Below are positions 22,850-34,258 of a stretch of DNA of 64,000 nt, one piece after another. A program made the position numbers and the translations under genes. Origin of the DNA: Siphonodentalium dalli (lineage: Eukaryota > Mollusca > Scaphopoda > Gadilida > Siphonodentaliidae); contig CP136069.1 in NCBI GenBank assembly GCA_032622095.1, positions 103,510,278-103,574,277 on the forward strand, given 5' to 3'. Every line of letters starts with the position of its first letter. Positions within the stretch are counted from its first letter, which is position 1. The notes under the pieces were generated by a model. The model ran no database searches. It was not told the origin of the DNA and worked only from the letters and a program-made list of their open reading frames with translations.

Positions 22850-24030
22850 TTGATCGCATAGGAATAAATAATGAAATAAATAAATTATAAATCATATTAA
22901 AATATCAAATTTGATTGAATAAAAACATCACCACATAACACGGAAACAAGAAACGACTGAAACAATAGAAAGAAGCAAGCATAGACATAGACATAGACGT
23001 TTTACATTTATTGGTGTGGTTTCACTATGAAGTTGTGCACCAACTTATTGGGAATATATCATGTTTTGTGTATTTATTTTCTTACATGCATTGAAACTAA
23101 CGCATACCATTTATGAAGCTATCATTAGAAACAATTATAAATTATTTGCATGTTTTAGTACTACAGAATAACAAAAGAATAACAAAAACAACAACATAAA
23201 ACAAGTTTTCTGACTGGACAGACGGATTACCAACAACTATAAACGTATATTGTACATACACATACACGGTCTTCACTCGAAAAATAATTTCCTTGCAAAA
23301 ACTCCCTCTTCAAATGTCATTTTAACACATATGCAGCATCTGTCGGAAATCCTACTATATTGCAACATAAAGGCCGTTATGTTTGCAGATTATATTGACA
23401 TTACCTGGGCTCAGGTACGATCACACTCTGAACGTAGAGACTATTTATTTGGACATCCCATTCGCCAGTCACTGTACGCCTAGTCGTGTACGACGACAGC
23501 CATATGTCGCAACGTTATATACGAATCGTACAGCAATGTTATGTTCATTTAGGACAATTTAAACATAACTATGTCTTCGAAATGTCAATCGATTGAACTT
23601 ACATATTCTGTCTGAATCAAACAAGGTATTCTTATTAACATTTAGTGACTTTTATTCGACTCCGCATGTAACAAAACTGTATGGGGGCTATAGGTTATGG
23701 GTTACGTGACAGCAATGGTGGAGCCGGACGAAATTTAGCTCCGATATTTTTTTTATTTATTTCTTTTTGTGGACGGTGCATGCTATTTCATGCTCACATA
23801 TAATCTAATGTAATATGTAATATGTGAAGTGTGTGCTGCAATAAAACGGCTGAAATATAGACATGCTGTCAGCATTTGACTAAACATTCGGACCACGTCA
23901 GTGTGCGCACGGAAATAGGCGATCTAACTGGCCTGTGAGCAGACGTGTGTTGATGTTGCGTGTCTTATTTTCTTGAAATATTATGTATCTCAAAGCCAAA
24001 GAGCATTAGAAGAAAAGACCCATACAAATA
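22850..24030. other. No recognisable gene
   Basis: AT-rich sequence. The open frame 23250-23483 (77 codons) has no motif I recognise and no sign of splice or coding conservation. Confidence 0.4.
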
Positions 24031-24033
24031 CCT

Positions 24034-24385
24034 TTGTCTGAACAACAAGGGAAGCAAAGTAAACTTTCCAACACTAGTTCTGAAACAGGATCAGATTCGG
24101 ATTCGGAGTCAGACTCCAGTTCAATAGTGTTACAACCATGTGAGAGTATGGACACACCTAAAGTTGATTTCAAAGTTACAGAACATTTTGGCTTTGACGT
24201 GCAGTTGTTGGTCAATGCTATTAAATCTTGTATTCTAAACTACACAAAAAAAACGAAATATCAAAGTTGTTAACGAAGCTGTGTCAGGTTTAAAAAAAAA
24301 AAAAAATTACAAAAGTAGTAAAAACATTGAAAAAAAAGGGTAAGGAGTATCGAAAGTGAAGTTGATGATCTGAGGGTTGATAGGA
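24034..24385 (+). pseudogene. Possible LINE ORF1 fragment (acidic Ser-Asp stretch)
   Basis: An open frame of 79 codons (24034-24273, TTG start in place of ATG) carries an acidic tract, SETGSDSDSESDSSS, at about residues 17-31. After it the sequence continues in shifting frames with lysine-rich then SIESEVDDLR-like coiled-coil residues. It stops where the (TATCC)n tail of the next LINE begins. A similar stretch (24199-24230) recurs at 28524-28555, again just before a LINE tail. An acidic N-terminus followed by a coiled coil suits a LINE ORF1, but this is a guess. Confidence 0.3.
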
Positions 24386-24743
24386 TAGGATAGGATATTT
24401 TATTTCAATATACACATATTAATGAATAATACATTTGACAAATATTATATTGTATATTCGAGGGGGTGGCATAGTCAGACTAGACTGTCTTACTGCCATC
24501 CCCTTAAAGAAGAAAAGATGTTACGATAGGCGGTCAAGATTTCTTGTACAATGCACGGCTATATAATTATGTATCACACAATGGTTGCATTTAACTGGAT
24601 TATATACATGGAGGGTATACGTCTAGATAAATCGCTTATTGGTTACTCGATGGTTTGTCTCTTTCTTGTCAGTGGGATGTTCCTTGTAAGTCGAGTAGGA
24701 ATATGCTGAGTGAGGTTGATGATTGCGATATTGGGGAAGTCAC

Positions 24744-24947
24744 TTATTGACGAGCTACCACACAGTCGGGACATCTTTGATTGTTGCATTTAATTGTTGC
24801 AGCATATTTTTTAATGCCATCGGCATGTAAACGCCGTTTGAATGTGTGTCTGGATTGGTATGATGTAAATTCGTTATCTAAATTGTTCCATATAGTTGGA
24901 AAAGAATGGAATGGTAGTTGTTGGGACCAAGATGTTCTTGGTTTTTT
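24744..24947 (-). pseudogene. C-terminal tail of element A ORF2, beyond the nonsense codon
   Basis: In frame with the upstream ORF. It encodes 67 residues including 'FHSFPTIWNNL', 'TFKRRL' and a terminal C-P-D-C motif followed by VVARQ and stop TAA at 24744-24746. It matches the end of the related ORF at 33871 ('LHQIPNAWNSLPL', 'TFKRLI', 'CPDCTNQ'). This shows that the full protein was about 1045 residues long. Confidence 0.85.
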
Positions 24948-27881
24948 TTAAAATAGTGGGTGCTTTTGCCGGGTTTCTGGTCCGGTTTTGCGTTTGGTAA
25001 ACATGTCGGTGAATGATTCTATTAAGCGCATATGATACCAATCATGCATGAAAACAGCCGCTTGTACTTTGTGGATGTCGTAGATTTTGAGTATATTTTC
25101 TTTTTTAAAGAGAGGTTCTGTGTGGCTTCTATATTTCTTATTACATAAAACTCGCATCGCGCGTTTTTGAAGCATGAAAATTTTTTTGACCGCAGGGACA
25201 TGTCCCCATATTTGAATACCGTAAACGAGTTGGCTTTGTATTAGAGCATAATATAATGTTTTAAGTGCGCTACCAGGAAAGAAGTGTTTAACTTTATTGA
25301 TGTGGTATATGGCATTCACCATTTTAGAACAAACAGAGGACACATGTTTTTTGAAAGTCAGGTTTTCATCTATATGGATTCCTAAGAATTTTGTGGAGGA
25401 TTCGTGCTCAAGATTTCCTACCTTGTTTAGTTCTGTATTATTTAAGTAAACCTTTATAAAGTTCCATTTGTCATCATTGTTCTCTGGGTGTATTAGCATA
25501 TAGTTGCTTTTTTTAGTATTGATCACTAACTTATTGCTACAGCACCAAGCAAATATGTTGCGTAACTCATTATTCACATAACTTTCTACAAGGATGCCAT
25601 CTTTTCCACCAGTTACTAGAGTCGTATCGTCCGCGTATGATAAGATATCCATGGTTGTCGAATTTGACATATCGTTAACGTATATTAAGAAAATTATCGG
25701 TCCCAGAATATATCCCTGGGGCACTCCACACGTCACTTCCGTTAATTTAGATTTAATACCATTGAGTTCAACATATTGCCTTCTATTTTGCAGATAGCTC
25801 TGAAACCATGAGTATGCTGTGCCTCGTATACCATAGTGATCTAGTTTATGGAGTAAAATATCGTGATTTATCGTGTCAAATGCTTTTGAGAGGTCGAGAA
25901 ATAGAGCTAAAGTGGAATCTCTTGTCATTTTGTCATTATTTGAGACAACTTGATCGAGGAGGTGTAATACAGGATGGAAGGTTGAATGATTAGGACGGAA
26001 GCCGTATTGGTGTTTATAGAGTATGTTTTGTTCATTTAAGAAGTCTAATAATCGTTTATGCATCATTTTTTCGAGAAGTTTAGAGATAGCTGGAAGAATG
26101 CTGATAGGTCTGTAGTTGGAAATTTCATGAGTGATATTATTTTTTGGGATCGGGACTACTTTAGAAATTTTCATTTTGTTAGGGACTATTCCATGCTCTA
26201 AGGACAAGTTGAAAATATGCAATAATGCTGGGGCTATCACCTCAATTGTTTCCTTGATAAGTTTAGTTGATAGACCATTGAAATCCCTTGATACTTTCCC
26301 AGTCATAGAGAAACATGTGAGGATGATCTCCTGTATAGAGGTCGGAATTATTTTGAAATTGATGTCGTCTGGTTTGCGGTTATGAAGAAAATCTGTAAAA
26401 TGAGAGTCATTTTCATTTTCATTGAGTTGGCTAGTTTCCCGCCCAATTTTTGAAAAAAAGTCATTGAACTTTTCCGATATGAGTTTGGAATTTTCAAGTT
26501 CTATTCCGTTTTCAGTAAAGGTCTTTGGGCTATTATTTGTGTTTCCATTTATCTTCAATGCACCCTTAAGTATTTCCCATGTTTTCTTTAAGTTATTTTT
26601 ATTTACTTCTAGAATATTTGTATAGTATATATGTTTACTCCTTCTGATTAGTTTATTATATAAGGTACGATAACTCAAATATTTAGTTACGTTCGTTTCC
26701 GTGGGTTTATTCAATTTGCGTAAATATAGCTGGTTCTTAACAATACTAGACTTAATCAATCCAGATGTCATCCAAGGTTCGCGTTTTATGAATTTTTTGG
26801 GTATATGTCGACTTTTGATGGGGAAAGCTAGTTCATATGCATTCATATAGATATCTAAGAAGATTTCATATGCTTGGTCGACACTTCTACAAGATGTAAC
26901 GGAGTCAAAGGTACAAGATTTTAAAAGATTTTTGAATCTAATTATGTTATCAGGACTAAAACTTCTTTGATTAGTGATAGTTTCGTTATTATTGGGGCTG
27001 TTTTGTCTCTTTTGGTTAGATTCTGAATAAAATATGCCGAAGTGATCGGATACATCGCATGTGATTATACCAGATTTACATTCGCCTTGTAGATTATTGG
27101 TATATATATTATCGATAAGAGTTGCTGAATGATCAGTCATTCGAGTGGGTTTAGTTATCCTTGGCACGAATCCTCTTGTGAAAATGTTATTTATGAAATC
27201 ATTCGTTTTTGTATGCGAGTTGAAATTGAGGAGGTCAATATTAAAGTCTCCTGATATATATGATTTGTGGTTATTAATTTTTTCTAGAATATCGTCAAAT
27301 TTTTTCAAAAATTGATCAATGTTGGCCTTTGGTGCGGTATTTGGTCTGTAAACGCAGCCGATTATCCGAGAGTCATTTTTTCCTGGGTTAATTTCCACGA
27401 ATATTGTTTCTATCACGTGTGGAATAAATTCACTAAGGTCGGGTCGATTTTTATAGTGGATTGATTCTTTTATGTAAAGGCATACACCACCTCTACCATC
27501 ATCGTCATCATCTCTACACTTGAATTCCATAGGGTGATATCCCGGGATTTGAAAGTGTGATGCTTGCCGTATTTTGAATGTTTCCGTTAAAGCTATAACG
27601 TCGAATGAATTGTTATTCGACTTTAAGTCGCACAGGAGATTACACAATGAATCGAAATTCGCGTTAATGCTTCGACAGTTGAGGCTGAATATTGAAAATT
27701 TAGATTTTTTATTTGGTTGATCTATAGCATGTGATGGTGAAATGTATGCACATTCATTGCAGGTATTAATAGCAGAATTAAAATAATCGTCATGTTCCTG
27801 TTCCGTTTCGTTCCATTTCATTGTAAAGTTATATTCATCAGAATCCCGAACCTCACTCAGATTTACGTTATGTGTAGCCAT
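24948..27881 (-). CDS. LINE ORF2: endonuclease plus reverse transcriptase, 977 aa
   Basis: Multifunctional enzyme that nicks target DNA and copies the element RNA into it. Residues about 62-285 form the apurinic-like endonuclease (FSLNCRSI, LTETF, GDFNID around 211-216, SDH 278-280). Residues about 565-840 form the reverse transcriptase (NYRPISILP, FLDLSKAFDT with a catalytic Asp near 663, GVPQG, YADD 749-752, KFLGIHIDEN). All main catalytic residues are present. The start chosen is the ATG at 27881, with about 60 residues before the endonuclease. The frame stops at TAA (24948-24950) in a K-rich spot. The same frame continues open for a further 67 codons to 24744 and ends in CPDC, as in the related element at 33.8 kb. 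The stop is therefore probably a single nonsense change, AAA to TAA. Clade is uncertain (jockey/CR1-like). Confidence 0.92.
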   Translation of the reverse strand: MATHNVNLSEVRDSDEYNFTMKWNETEQEHDDYFNSAINTCNECAYISPSHAIDQPNKKSKFSIFSLNCRSINANFDSLCNLLCDLKSNNNSFDVIALTETFKIRQASHFQIPGYHPMEFKCRDDDDDGRGGVCLYIKESIHYKNRPDLSEFIPHVIETIFVEINPGKNDSRIIGCVYRPNTAPKANIDQFLKKFDDILEKINNHKSYISGDFNIDLLNFNSHTKTNDFINNIFTRGFVPRITKPTRMTDHSATLIDNIYTNNLQGECKSGIITCDVSDHFGIFYSESNQKRQNSPNNNETITNQRSFSPDNIIRFKNLLKSCTFDSVTSCRSVDQAYEIFLDIYMNAYELAFPIKSRHIPKKFIKREPWMTSGLIKSSIVKNQLYLRKLNKPTETNVTKYLSYRTLYNKLIRRSKHIYYTNILEVNKNNLKKTWEILKGALKINGNTNNSPKTFTENGIELENSKLISEKFNDFFSKIGRETSQLNENENDSHFTDFLHNRKPDDINFKIIPTSIQEIILTCFSMTGKVSRDFNGLSTKLIKETIEVIAPALLHIFNLSLEHGIVPNKMKISKVVPIPKNNITHEISNYRPISILPAISKLLEKMMHKRLLDFLNEQNILYKHQYGFRPNHSTFHPVLHLLDQVVSNNDKMTRDSTLALFLDLSKAFDTINHDILLHKLDHYGIRGTAYSWFQSYLQNRRQYVELNGIKSKLTEVTCGVPQGYILGPIIFLIYVNDMSNSTTMDILSYADDTTLVTGGKDGILVESYVNNELRNIFAWCCSNKLVINTKKSNYMLIHPENNDDKWNFIKVYLNNTELNKVGNLEHESSTKFLGIHIDENLTFKKHVSSVCSKMVNAIYHINKVKHFFPGSALKTLYYALIQSQLVYGIQIWGHVPAVKKIFMLQKRAMRVLCNKKYRSHTEPLFKKENILKIYDIHKVQAAVFMHDWYHMRLIESFTDMFTKRKTGPETRQKHPLF

Positions 27882-28011
27882 GGATATGACCTATAATGGA
27901 ATGAATGATATATATTCCCTCCACTTCAGAATGAATTAAAAATGCAAGTATGAATATGTATAGTCCGTGCATTGTTACAAGAGCTAACCGTAATATGAAG
28001 TACATATTATT

Positions 28012-28610
28012 TTAATGATGTGTTGAAGAGATTAACTCGAACACTATACCAGAATAACAAGTATTCGAATATCTAGATTTCCTGAAAAAGATAGTGAATC
28101 TTGTAAAGAACCTGTAGTACATGTATGTAAAGATAACGACATAAATGAGAGTTGGCCCTCTACTCTGTCCAGGCTTACTCTTCCGATAAGCGGATTCGAT
28201 GGCCTGCATCGTGATTAAGACTTGTGACGTTGATAAGGCTCACAGATTGTGCAACGTAAAGCTGAAGAGTAACACTAGTACAGAAAACCTACTGGTGGGA
28301 GAGAACATTGAAAATACAAGACCTCGCCAAATAATAGCAAAGTTTTTTTAGCTATGATCTGAAAATGGATATCCTAATGTCATGTACCAAACTTCGAGAG
28401 TCAGAAGACGAACATCTTAAAAAGTGTTATATAAATTAGGACCTCACACAAGCAAAATTCAATCTTCTTAAGAAAGCATTGAAACTTAAGAACGCAGAGA
28501 ACCTTGGCAAATGACACACTTATGACGTGAAGTTGTTTGTCAAAGCTGTGAATTCGGAAAAGAGATATCTTATTCGAAGACTGACTGACTTCGAATAATT
28601 TCAGAAGATA
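28012..28610. other. Spacer between two LINE copies
   Basis: No confident gene. The part at 28524-28555 resembles 24199-24230, so the sequence just outside the 3' tails of the two LINE copies may derive from one shared host repeat. Confidence 0.4.
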
Positions 28611-28611
28611 G

Positions 28612-28993
28612 GATAGGATATTATTATTTACAATACACATATGAATAGTACAATAAATTAACATATAACTAGAATAATTCAGTATATTGCTGGGGGGAAC
28701 ATAGCCCTGCCGGGCTGTCTTCCTGTTTCCCCCATAAAGATAGTGAAGGACACCAATATTTCACAGCAATAGTGAAATTACACATGTGTTCTTTTTGGAC
28801 TGAATATTAAATAAACATTGTATTGATAAATGTTTGGGTAACCGGTACTAGTAAGGGTTTTACATGAGGTTGTACTATGTATACGTTAATATTTGGTGGG
28901 AAGTAATTGAAACTGTATTGATTATTAAAATTTTGCTCATTCAAATAAACAATTAGGGTTCCTGCCTACGTTTTTTAAATAGTGGCTTGAATT
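28612..28993 (-). mobile_element. 5'-truncated LINE of family A (3' fragment)
   Basis: It ends in a (TATCC)n-like tail (28612-28625 on the complement) followed inward by the same UTR pattern as element A: 'tacaatacacatat', then a G-rich/C-rich stem block at 28692-28733. It runs up to the region coding 'PLFKK' near 28970-28985, where the frame is open through the site of element A's stop. Upstream coding sequence is absent. The upper boundary is approximate. Confidence 0.65.
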
Positions 28994-29099
28994 TAAATGT
29001 TTTTTGTTATAAAATAACAAGTTATTCAGGTATATCAATTAAGCAAAAAAATTCTTTGCCAGAATCTCCTTAGTTTGGGGCCAGATTGGTGTACCTGGA

Positions 29100-29157
29100 G
29101 TCTAGGATTAAAGCTGCTTTATGTCTAGGATTAAAGCTGCTTTAAGTCTAGGATTAT
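29100..29157 (+). repeat. 23-bp tandem repeat, 2.5 copies
   Basis: GTCTAGGATTAAAGCTGCTT-containing units start at 29100, 29123 and 29146 (partial). Confidence 0.9.
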
Positions 29158-29454
29158 GTGTTTGAAGTGGTGGATCCAGCCATTTCACGTACTTTAAATT
29201 AGAGTAAAAACTTTACTTGATGTGTAGACTTTGCTTCTTCTTATTTTTTCATGTCAACATGTTTATTAGTATTAATTTGATAAGTTATCAAACTTTTACA
29301 GTTAATAATAACTTGGTTTGGATATTCATTTTAATCTTAACACGAGTCATGATATCTCTGAATTATTCTTCGCTGAGTCATGATTCTTCAATTTGTCTTC
29401 AATGACTAACTAATTGATATTAAGGAGTCACGCTTTATGTATGGTCTGCTTACA

Positions 29455-30800
29455 TGTACTTGTTACCGGTGGGGGATTCCTTTATTGTGTGCTTGAAGTG
29501 GCAGGAGATTCCCTCTTGGTTCAAGTACGCATGGAGCCCCTTCCTGATAACTTGATTTCTCACTTTTATGTGATATGATCATACTTGTATGATTCTGCTT
29601 ACTTGTTTGCCAGTGGGGGACTCCCCTAGTGCATGTCTCGGGGGGGGTGAATCCCTCTTGGGCCATGTTCTCCTAGGGAACATCCTGTGAACTCGCTACT
29701 GACAGGTATTGGTCATTTTATAACTATTGATCTGCTTACCTGTACTATAGTACTAAGTGTTGAATAGGTCTTATGTGCATTGTATTAAAACATCAAAAGT
29801 ATTTATTTTGATATGGATTCTGTCATTTAACAGTCTACATGTAATATGATAGTGGTCAAAGTATAAAGTACCTAACATTGGAACTGTTAACATTTTAACA
29901 TTCTGATTACGTGTTGCCAGTGGTGGACTCCTCTAGTGCATGGCTCAGGGAGGAGGTGACTCCATCTTGGGTCATATACTCCTGGAGACCCCTCCTGGTA
30001 ACTTGCTTTTGGAGATCCTTATTAATTAAGGATTTCAGAAAGCAAGAATAATGAGATATCATCTTGTCTACTCAACCGCCATGCAATTAAATATTAAATA
30101 TGGGCTGAGAAATGTCATGAGGCACATATACATTGTATTAAAATATCAAAGGTATTTCGTTTGAGATGGATTTAACACGTAATAGTTACTGGTCAAAAAA
30201 TGTAAGAGCAAATAAACTTACAAAAATGTATAACCATAAAAACTACACCGATTTTAATAAAATTCCAAGAAATGTAGGTTAAACCGACTTCCTAGTCGTC
30301 AAAACTAGTGGTCAGTGTTTCTGTGATATATTAGCCCAGTATACTTGCTAATGGTTCTTGTTCTGACATGTATTGGATATGGAATAGAGTCATGTTATAT
30401 CTATATTTTGCCTACTTGTTACCGGTGGAGGACTCCTCTTAGTTGTGCACGTCTCAGGAGGGAGATGAATCCCTCCTGGGTCACGTTCTCCTGGGGCTCA
30501 CTCCTAGTAACTTGGTTATGACAATATTTTATATGGTCAGGTTATTTATATATATATCTATGATTTGCTTATTTGTTATCGGTGGGGGACTCCTCTAGTG
30601 CATTTATCAGGGAAAAGTTAATCCGTCCTGGGCCATGTACTCATGGAGCCCACTACTGGTAACTTGGTTCTGATATGATATGGTCAGGTTTATATACATG
30701 TATGGTTCTGCTTGCTTGTTGCCAGTGGGGGGGGGGACTCCTCTGGTGCATGTTTCGAGGGGGAGGTGTATATCTCTTGGGACATGTACTCCTGATAACT
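29455..30800 (+). repeat. Degenerate ~150-bp repeat, six visible copies
   Basis: Copies of 'cttgttgccagtgggggact' then 'cctctagtgcatg', 'aatccctcttggg', 'catgtactcctgg' and 'ggtaacttg' occur near 29459, 29602, 29912, 30414, 30568 and 30713. Spacing is about 145-155 bp or multiples of it. Short minus-strand open frames (PPPETCTRGVP-like peptides) come from this repeat. Interspersed blocks at 29745-29900 and 30084-30345 match 34258-34640. Confidence 0.75.
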
Positions 30801-30818
30801 GGCATTTTGATGTACTGA

Positions 30819-33800
30819 TTACTGAGATATAATCCACTGCTATATAATACACTGCTAAGTACCGATTGTAAGTATTATTCCCCTGCAGAATATAGTCAGT
30901 TAAACAAACAAACAGGGCTGTCACTCAAGCTATTTCACTTGAACTGTCAGAGCATCGGCGCTCATTGGGATCCTTTTAATGAACTGATTGACTCTTTACA
31001 TGCAAACTCTAATACACTCGATATAATTGGAATAAGTGAGTTCTTTAGACAACCTGAGCAATGCTGTTTTGACCTTGATGGCTATACCCTGTATACTAAA
31101 ACCAGATCAATAGATGATGACTGCCATGGAGGAGTTGGGTGCTTTGTTAATAATAAATTAACCCATAAACTAAGAGATGATCTAACATTATTCTTACCAC
31201 ATGTATTTGAATCAGTCTTTATAGAAGTCCAGCCACAAAATTGTAAGCCGTATATCATTGGTGTAATATATCGCCCGAACACCCGACCAAAGGCTGATTT
31301 AGACTTATTCATGGCACATTTTAACTTAATAACTAAAGCTATAAATAAGGAAGGGAAATATTCCTATATAATGGGTGACTTCAATATTAATAACTTAAAT
31401 TATCATGTTCACCCTAAAACTGAAACTTTCATTGATAACGCATTCACTCAAGGATTTGTTCAAGTGATTTCAAGGGCAACTCGTGTCACAGACTATTCAT
31501 CGTCACTAATAGATCATATATATTCAAACAATCCATCTCCTTTTATATCAGGTGTCGTTGTTACTGATGTTAGTGATCATTTTGGTGTATTTTATTGCCT
31601 AACTAAAAAAAATATAATAAAGTCTACCGAAAGTAAATTTGTCAAAAAACGTTGCTTAAATAATCACAACAAAGAACGATTCAAATTGTTACTTTCCTCG
31701 TGTTCATTTTCTTCTGTTCTTGAGTCGTCTTGTCCAAATGATGCATTTGACAAATTTCAGAACATTATAGCTACAGCTTATGAGACTGCCTACCCACTAA
31801 AACTTATTAAGGTGCAACAAAACAAGAAACAAAAGCGAAATCCATGGATGACAAATGGCCTAATTACATCAGCTTTAAATAAAAACAAACTATTGCGAAA
31901 AAAAATTAAACATCCAACAACAGGAAACCAAGAAAAATATAAAAAATACTGTCAAATATTCAACTCCACTATGCGAGTTAGTAAACGATTGTATTATGAA
32001 ACCATTCTGGAAGCGAATAAAAAAGATATGAAGAAAACTTGGCAAATTATGAACAATGCAATTATCCGAAAACATAATAATTCTGATATACCATGTACAA
32101 TAACTAGGAATAGCATAGATTATAATGATCCAGAACAAATAGCAAATGCCTTCAATACATACTTCTCTGAAGCAGCTCAAGACACACTCAAAAAAATAAA
32201 TGAGGTACCCATAACAAAATCCTACACAGAATATTTAAAGGAACCAAAAAAGGATAGTTTTTTCCTGTACCCGTCTAGTCCTAATGAAATTCTTCATATT
32301 ACTGGCAGCTTCAAAAATAAAAAAAGTGTTGATAACTTTGGTCTTACTACAGAGCTCTTGAAAGAGACATGTCAGTACATGTCTCATCCAATATCGCATA
32401 TTGTAAATCTATCCTATGAAAGCGGTAAATTTCCTGATGCAATGAAAATTGCCCGTGTAGTCCCAATTCATAAAACCGGATATAAAAATGATGTCTGCAA
32501 CTACCGACCAATAAGCATCCTTCCTGTATTTTCAAAAATATTAGAAAAGGCTACCTATAGAAGACTGATTGATTTTTTAGAGAAGAAAAATTTACTAAAC
32601 CCTATGCAATTTGGCTTCAGAAAACATCACTCTACGATCCACCCTCTCCTGAAACTTCTAAATCACATAGGCGAAATGAATGATAAAAAAAACTAAAGAT
32701 TCAACATTGGCATTATTTTTAGATTTTTCGAAAGCGTTTGATACTATAGATCATAATATCTTATTGAACAAAATTGAATACTGTGGGATCCGTGGAGTAG
32801 TCAGCAATTTTTTCAGAAGCTATCTAACCAATAGAAAGCAATATGTAGATCATTCCGGGAAAAAAATCTGATTATAGAGCCGTTTCCACTGGAGTGCCTC
32901 AAGGCTCCATACTCGGGCCGATATTATTTTTAATATATGTAAATGACATGCCAAACTCCACAAAATTTAACATGCTGTCTTTTGCAGATGACACAACTGC
33001 ATATGCGTCCAGTCCTGACATTGCGAAACTCTTCCATGACGCAAATATTGAATTGCACAACATATTTCTATGGTGTGCTGCCAATAAACTTGTTCTAAAT
33101 GCATCTAAATCGAAATACATGGTGTTTAATGCCAATCCTGACCGAAGCTACCTTATTCGTAATAAACTTAAATTGGATGAGCAATGTATTCAACCTGTAA
33201 GCGCATTAGTGGGCGATCCATCCTTTAAATTTCTCGGTATTCACTTAGATGAAAACCTGGAATTCAAGTACCATATTGATTATCTTTATAAAAAAATATC
33301 CAAAACTATACATTGCCTAAATAGGGCAAAACGTTTTCTTCCAAGAAATGCATTAAATCGCATATATGACTCTCTCATACATAGTAAACTATCATATGGC
33401 ATTGAAATATGGGGTGTTTCAACAGGTATTGAGAAACTTTTTAAACTACAAAAAAGAGCCATTAGACTGATAAATAATGCAAAATATAATTCTCATACAG
33501 AACCCTTATTTAAACAAAGTAAAATATTGAAAATTAGTAATCTCCATTCATTGAAATCATCCCTTACTGCATATGATTGGAAAAACGGACTCTTACCACA
33601 TTCATTGAATAATCTTTTGGAAAATACACCGCAGACTGGTAGGGCTTCCCGCCAAATAAACAACCTTGCACATAAGACACCCAGGATAAAATATACTGAG
33701 CGATTGCCACTTCACCAAATCCCAAATGCCTGGAACTCATTACCTCTCACAATGAAAACCTCCATCCCAAGATTTACATTTAAACGACTTATAGTAGATA

Positions 33801-34258
33801 GTTATATTGAAAACTATAAAAGTAAAGTTATTTGCGAAAATCGATATTGCCCTGACTGTACGAACCAATAAGTAACAAGGTATTACCTACGGTATAAACC
33901 CTTCTTACATGCATATCGATTTGTCACATTCACATTCTATGTATATTTGATATACATTACCATTATACTACTACAAAGTACTACATTATTTTAATGTATT
34001 GTCGAGAAATGAAGTATTTAGTATTCAATACAAGTATACAAGTAGATGCTAATGTGTGTGTGTCGATGAGAACTGTTGAACAGAGATAAAACATGTCGTT
34101 AATTTTCTTTTGCCTGGGCGATGCTGGGAAGACGGCCGTTAGGTCACACCACCGCCCGGATTCTGTATGTGCATTGAATTTTCTAATATTATTTTTATAA
34201 ATCCTATTGTATATGTACATGCTTTATCCAATAAACTATCTATCTATCTATCTATCTA
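30819..34258 (+). mobile_element. Non-LTR retrotransposon B (ORF2 with two frameshifts, (ATCT)n tail)
   Basis: Plus-strand element related to element A. The frame is open from about 30819. The recognisable ORF2 ends at 33871, followed by a ~365-bp 3' UTR and an (ATCT)n microsatellite tail at about 34234-34258. Both sides are flanked by members of the same host repeat. The tail unit differs from the (TATCC)n of element A, so the two are distinct subfamilies. The 5' end is not defined. Confidence 0.85.
30939..33871 (+). pseudogene. LINE B ORF2: endonuclease plus reverse transcriptase, two frameshifts
   Basis: The coding region is in three frames: 30939-32696, 32680-32871 and 32894-33871. There is no ATG at the left. 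The first listed codon is TTG, and the open frame extends back to 30819 with residues resembling the N-terminal side of element A ('CKYYSP..' versus 'CAYISP..'). Endonuclease motifs are LNCQSI, GDFNIN (about 31372) and SDHFG (about 31570). Reverse transcriptase motifs are NYRPISILPV, FLDFSKAFDT, PQGSILGPILF and FADD in place of YADD (about 32980). It ends in CPDCTNQ. The shifts fall in an A8 run near 32686-32693 and an A7 run near 32862-32868. They could be real decay or homopolymer miscalls. Confidence 0.9.

Larger units (their letters stand above)
24386..27900 (-). mobile_element. Non-LTR retrotransposon A (near-complete ORF2, microsatellite tail)
   Basis: The element lies on the minus strand. 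Its 3' end, read on the complement, is a (TATCC)n tract at about 24386-24400, a microsatellite tail as found in CR1/L2-like clades (family knowledge). The 3' UTR contains a 'gggggtggc..cagac' block with a match at 28680-28735. The coding region is 24744-27881 with one internal stop. The 5' boundary and any ORF1 were not identified. No target duplication was found. Confidence 0.85.
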
